Shown in pieces: positions 62,649 to 64,000 of a stretch of DNA of 64,000 nucleotides. Source of the DNA: Pedobacter duraquae (lineage in GTDB: Bacteria; Bacteroidota; Bacteroidia; Sphingobacteriales; Sphingobacteriaceae); the NCBI RefSeq assembly GCF_004362245.1, contig NZ_SNWM01000001.1, positions 558,001 to 622,000 of the forward strand. The letters run 5' to 3'. Within the stretch, counting starts at the first letter, position 1. Each line of letters opens with the position of its first letter. Made by a program: the position numbers and the translations under genes. The notes beneath the pieces were generated by a model. It worked only from the letters and a program-made list of their open reading frames with translations. It made no database searches and had not been told where the DNA came from.

Positions 62649-62923
62649 ATGCTTTGGAAGTGTAAATTTATGCTAATATTTTTAGTAATCAGTATAAATA
62701 AATACACATCTTTTCCACATTTTGTTTTTCAGCTATATTTAAACGCTGGATTTTTGAATAAAAAATAATGCTGGCGACTTGAAGTTCAGCTATAGTAAAG
62801 AGCAGGTGAGCCTGTGAGTTTCAGCAGATCAAAAAAATAGCTCGAAATTTTGTGAAATCCAAGTCGATTTTGCACAAATCAATGTTAAGCTTTCATTTTT
62901 TGCAGCAAATGTGTTAACAAAAT
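62649..62923. other. Divergent intergenic region before imuA
   Basis: The 315-base gap between imuA and the small gene holds AT-rich DNA. CTAA-N5-TTAG occurs at about 62673-62685, close to imuA. No TAnnTTTG element was found on the minus strand. TGTTAACA (62912-62919) is palindromic and lies next to the larger operator-like palindrome. No gene was found. Confidence 0.4.
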
Positions 62924-62959
62924 GATAACTTAACGTTACGTTAAAGTTATCTAATTTTG
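62924..62959 (+). promoter_or_regulatory. Promoter with overlapping operator-like palindrome
   Basis: GATAACTTAACGT (62924-62936) and ACGTTAAAGTTATC (62938-62951) form an inverted repeat with one extra base in one arm; the core TTAACGT-T-ACGTTAA is perfect. TAATTTTG (62952-62959), a perfect TAnnTTTG, follows directly. The palindrome would cover the -33 region, so a repressor or activator bound there should control the gene at 62964. The ATG lies four bases after the -7 element. Confidence 0.65.
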
Positions 62960-62963
62960 CAAT

Positions 62964-63197
62964 ATGCAGGTAGCAGTATACATCTTTTACGAGTTATTGA
63001 TCAGACTTCAGGAATTAGATCCAGAAATTGGCGAGTATAGTTCCTATAGAAAAACAAGTTCAGGAATATCCTTACAAACAACAGCAGGACATATTGAAGT
63101 GCCGGATGATCTTATTTCAAGGCAGTTTAACAGCCCTGAATTTATCAATTCCAGTGAATTGCTTAGCGTCTTGAATACATTTAAACCGCACAGGTAA
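62964..63197 (+). CDS. Small hypothetical protein of 77 residues
   Basis: The function of this 77-residue protein is unknown. It has an amphipathic N-terminus (MQVAVYIFYELLIRLQELDPEIGEYSSY) and a polar middle with Thr/Ser, but no signal peptide, Cys or known motif. The -7 element is four bases before the ATG, so the mRNA may have no leader. A bidirectional terminator lies 130 bases downstream. The strong control signals suggest a real and regulated gene, possibly linked to the neighbouring DNA-repair cassette. Confidence 0.68.
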   Translation: MQVAVYIFYELLIRLQELDPEIGEYSSYRKTSSGISLQTTAGHIEVPDDLISRQFNSPEFINSSELLSVLNTFKPHR

Positions 63198-63326
63198 TTC
63201 AAAACAACCAAATTTTGCGGGAGCCACAAATAGCGTAAATTTAACATTAGGTTCATATTAGACCACTATGTTTGTGCTGTAAAAATATTTGGTTAGTATT
63301 TTACGTTTAGGTTTAGTTGACAAAAG

Positions 63327-63355
63327 AAAGCCCCGATGGAGATCAGGGCTTTTTG
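63327..63355. terminator. Bidirectional terminator
   Basis: AAAGCCCCGAT pairs with ATCAGGGCTTT (one C/A mismatch) around a GGAG loop, and both flanks carry A or T runs. It serves the small gene on plus and the ChaN-like gene on minus. Confidence 0.82.
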
Positions 63356-63384
63356 CATAAAAAGGCAATCAGTAAAAGGACAGC

Positions 63385-64000
63385 TTAAAACGTTCGCTTA
63401 AGTGCCGGATTGGTAACAATAACATAATCACCTAAAACTTTATACTTATCCCAGTCGGGGTTGTTAAAATCATCTGCAGAGAAAGCAGAAATATTCGCTA
63501 TTTTGATTTTAGAATTTATTTTTTGCAATTGCGCAAGGGTACCCAATCGCTCATCGCTATGGAATCGCCCGTTTAATTGCAAGACCTTATATCCTTTATT
63601 TTTCTGCAGATATTTTGCAATAGACCAAGCCATTGTAGCATCCCAAAAATTCTGAGTCTGGTAGATTTTCATGCTACCCATGCTATGCCCACCCAGGGTT
63701 TCTGTAAACTTATCATTATATCTGCCTGTAGCAGTATCTATAGGTAATGGAGGCAGGAAAGCTTTAGAAGCAGCTGGTAATTTATCCAGAGCCTGCAAGC
63801 CACCCATGGTGACCATATTACTGTAACGTACCGCAGCGTTCCCTCCAATAACAGGTAGCTTGTTTGTTTTTGCAAATTCTATAAGGGGTTTATAATCTTT
63901 ATAATTGTTCCAGGCACGGGCTTCCTTAACGAAGTTTTTCTCTGATATAGCTCCGGTCAGGTATTCATCAAGTACTGGCTGTACATCGGTATGAAACATT
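63385..64000 (-). CDS. ChaN-like (DUF399) heme-binding lipoprotein, N-terminus cut
   Basis: About 205 residues of the C-terminal part are visible; the N-terminus runs past the right edge. The pattern MFHTDVQPVLDEYLTGAISEKNFVKEARAWNNYKDYKPLIEFAKTNKLPVIGGNAAVRYSNMV matches ChaN-type proteins: a Met-Phe lead-in, WNNY with Tyr, then an LPVI-x-x-NAAVRY turn. In Campylobacter and others ChaN binds two hemes and supports iron uptake. Heme ligands cannot be assigned from this part. The protein ends TNPALKRTF. Confidence 0.85.
   Translation of the reverse strand, partial: MFHTDVQPVLDEYLTGAISEKNFVKEARAWNNYKDYKPLIEFAKTNKLPVIGGNAAVRYSNMVTMGGLQALDKLPAASKAFLPPLPIDTATGRYNDKFTETLGGHSMGSMKIYQTQNFWDATMAWSIAKYLQKNKGYKVLQLNGRFHSDERLGTLAQLQKINSKIKIANISAFSADDFNNPDWDKYKVLGDYVIVTNPALKRTF

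Noticed and set aside
62673..62685. CTAA-N5-TTAG as a LexA box for imuA
   Set aside because: The arms are four bases long in AT-rich DNA, and no LexA consensus for this group is known to me that it would match.

Overview
The window looks like chromosomal DNA of a free-living member of the Bacteroidota, most likely a Sphingobacteriaceae bacterium such as Pedobacter or Mucilaginibacter. The evidence is the two SusC/SusD pairs, promoter elements of the Bacteroidota TAnnTTTG type, the lack of clear Shine-Dalgarno sequences, lipoproteins with a Cys-Lys-Lys start, and an ECF-sigma/DUF4097/TonB-receptor operon. I see no insertion sequence, prophage, CRISPR array, tRNA or rRNA.

Bases 1-20400 form one minus-strand polysaccharide utilization locus (PUL) of three transcription units. 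Unit 1 (GH30 glycosidase, type-B carboxylesterase) is followed by unit 2 (sodium/solute symporter, GH130 mannosylglucose phosphorylase). Unit 3 holds SusC, SusD, SusC, SusD, a DUF1735 lipoprotein, a PKD-domain lipoprotein, a heme-binding FG-GAP protein and a DUF5060 glycosidase that runs off the left edge. Glycans would be bound and cut at the cell surface, imported by SusC, trimmed in the periplasm, taken up by the symporter and phosphorolysed in the cytoplasm. The three units share a 15-bp motif, GTTAAAATANTATTA, placed 21-22 bp upstream of a TAnnTTTG element. I read this as a local regulon, and it is the most interesting signal in the window.

Bases 20551-34000 hold a lipoprotein, an MFS exporter, a large MscS channel, an outer-membrane protein, an RND efflux operon (TolC, adaptor, pump) and a LytTR/LytS-type two-component pair. 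Bases 34000-41100 hold an SDR/AraC pair, a DUF1275 membrane protein, a TPR histidine kinase, an alpha/beta hydrolase and three small proteins, one of them about half acidic residues. A GC-rich, inverted-repeat-bearing element lies between the LytS kinase and the SDR gene.

Bases 41348-46810 are an operon of ECF sigma factor, HEAT-type anti-sigma-like protein, two DUF4097 proteins and a TonB-type outer-membrane protein. Then come a histidine kinase, a methionine aminopeptidase, a 58-residue small protein, a DUF481 protein, an EamA half-transporter and a three-gene phosphorelay operon. The first kinase of that operon carries seven 21-residue coiled-coil repeats. Bases 54100-64000 hold a membrane protein, an erythromycin-esterase-family enzyme, the mutagenic repair cassette imuA-imuB-dnaE2, a small protein behind a strong operator-like palindrome, and a ChaN-like lipoprotein cut by the right edge.
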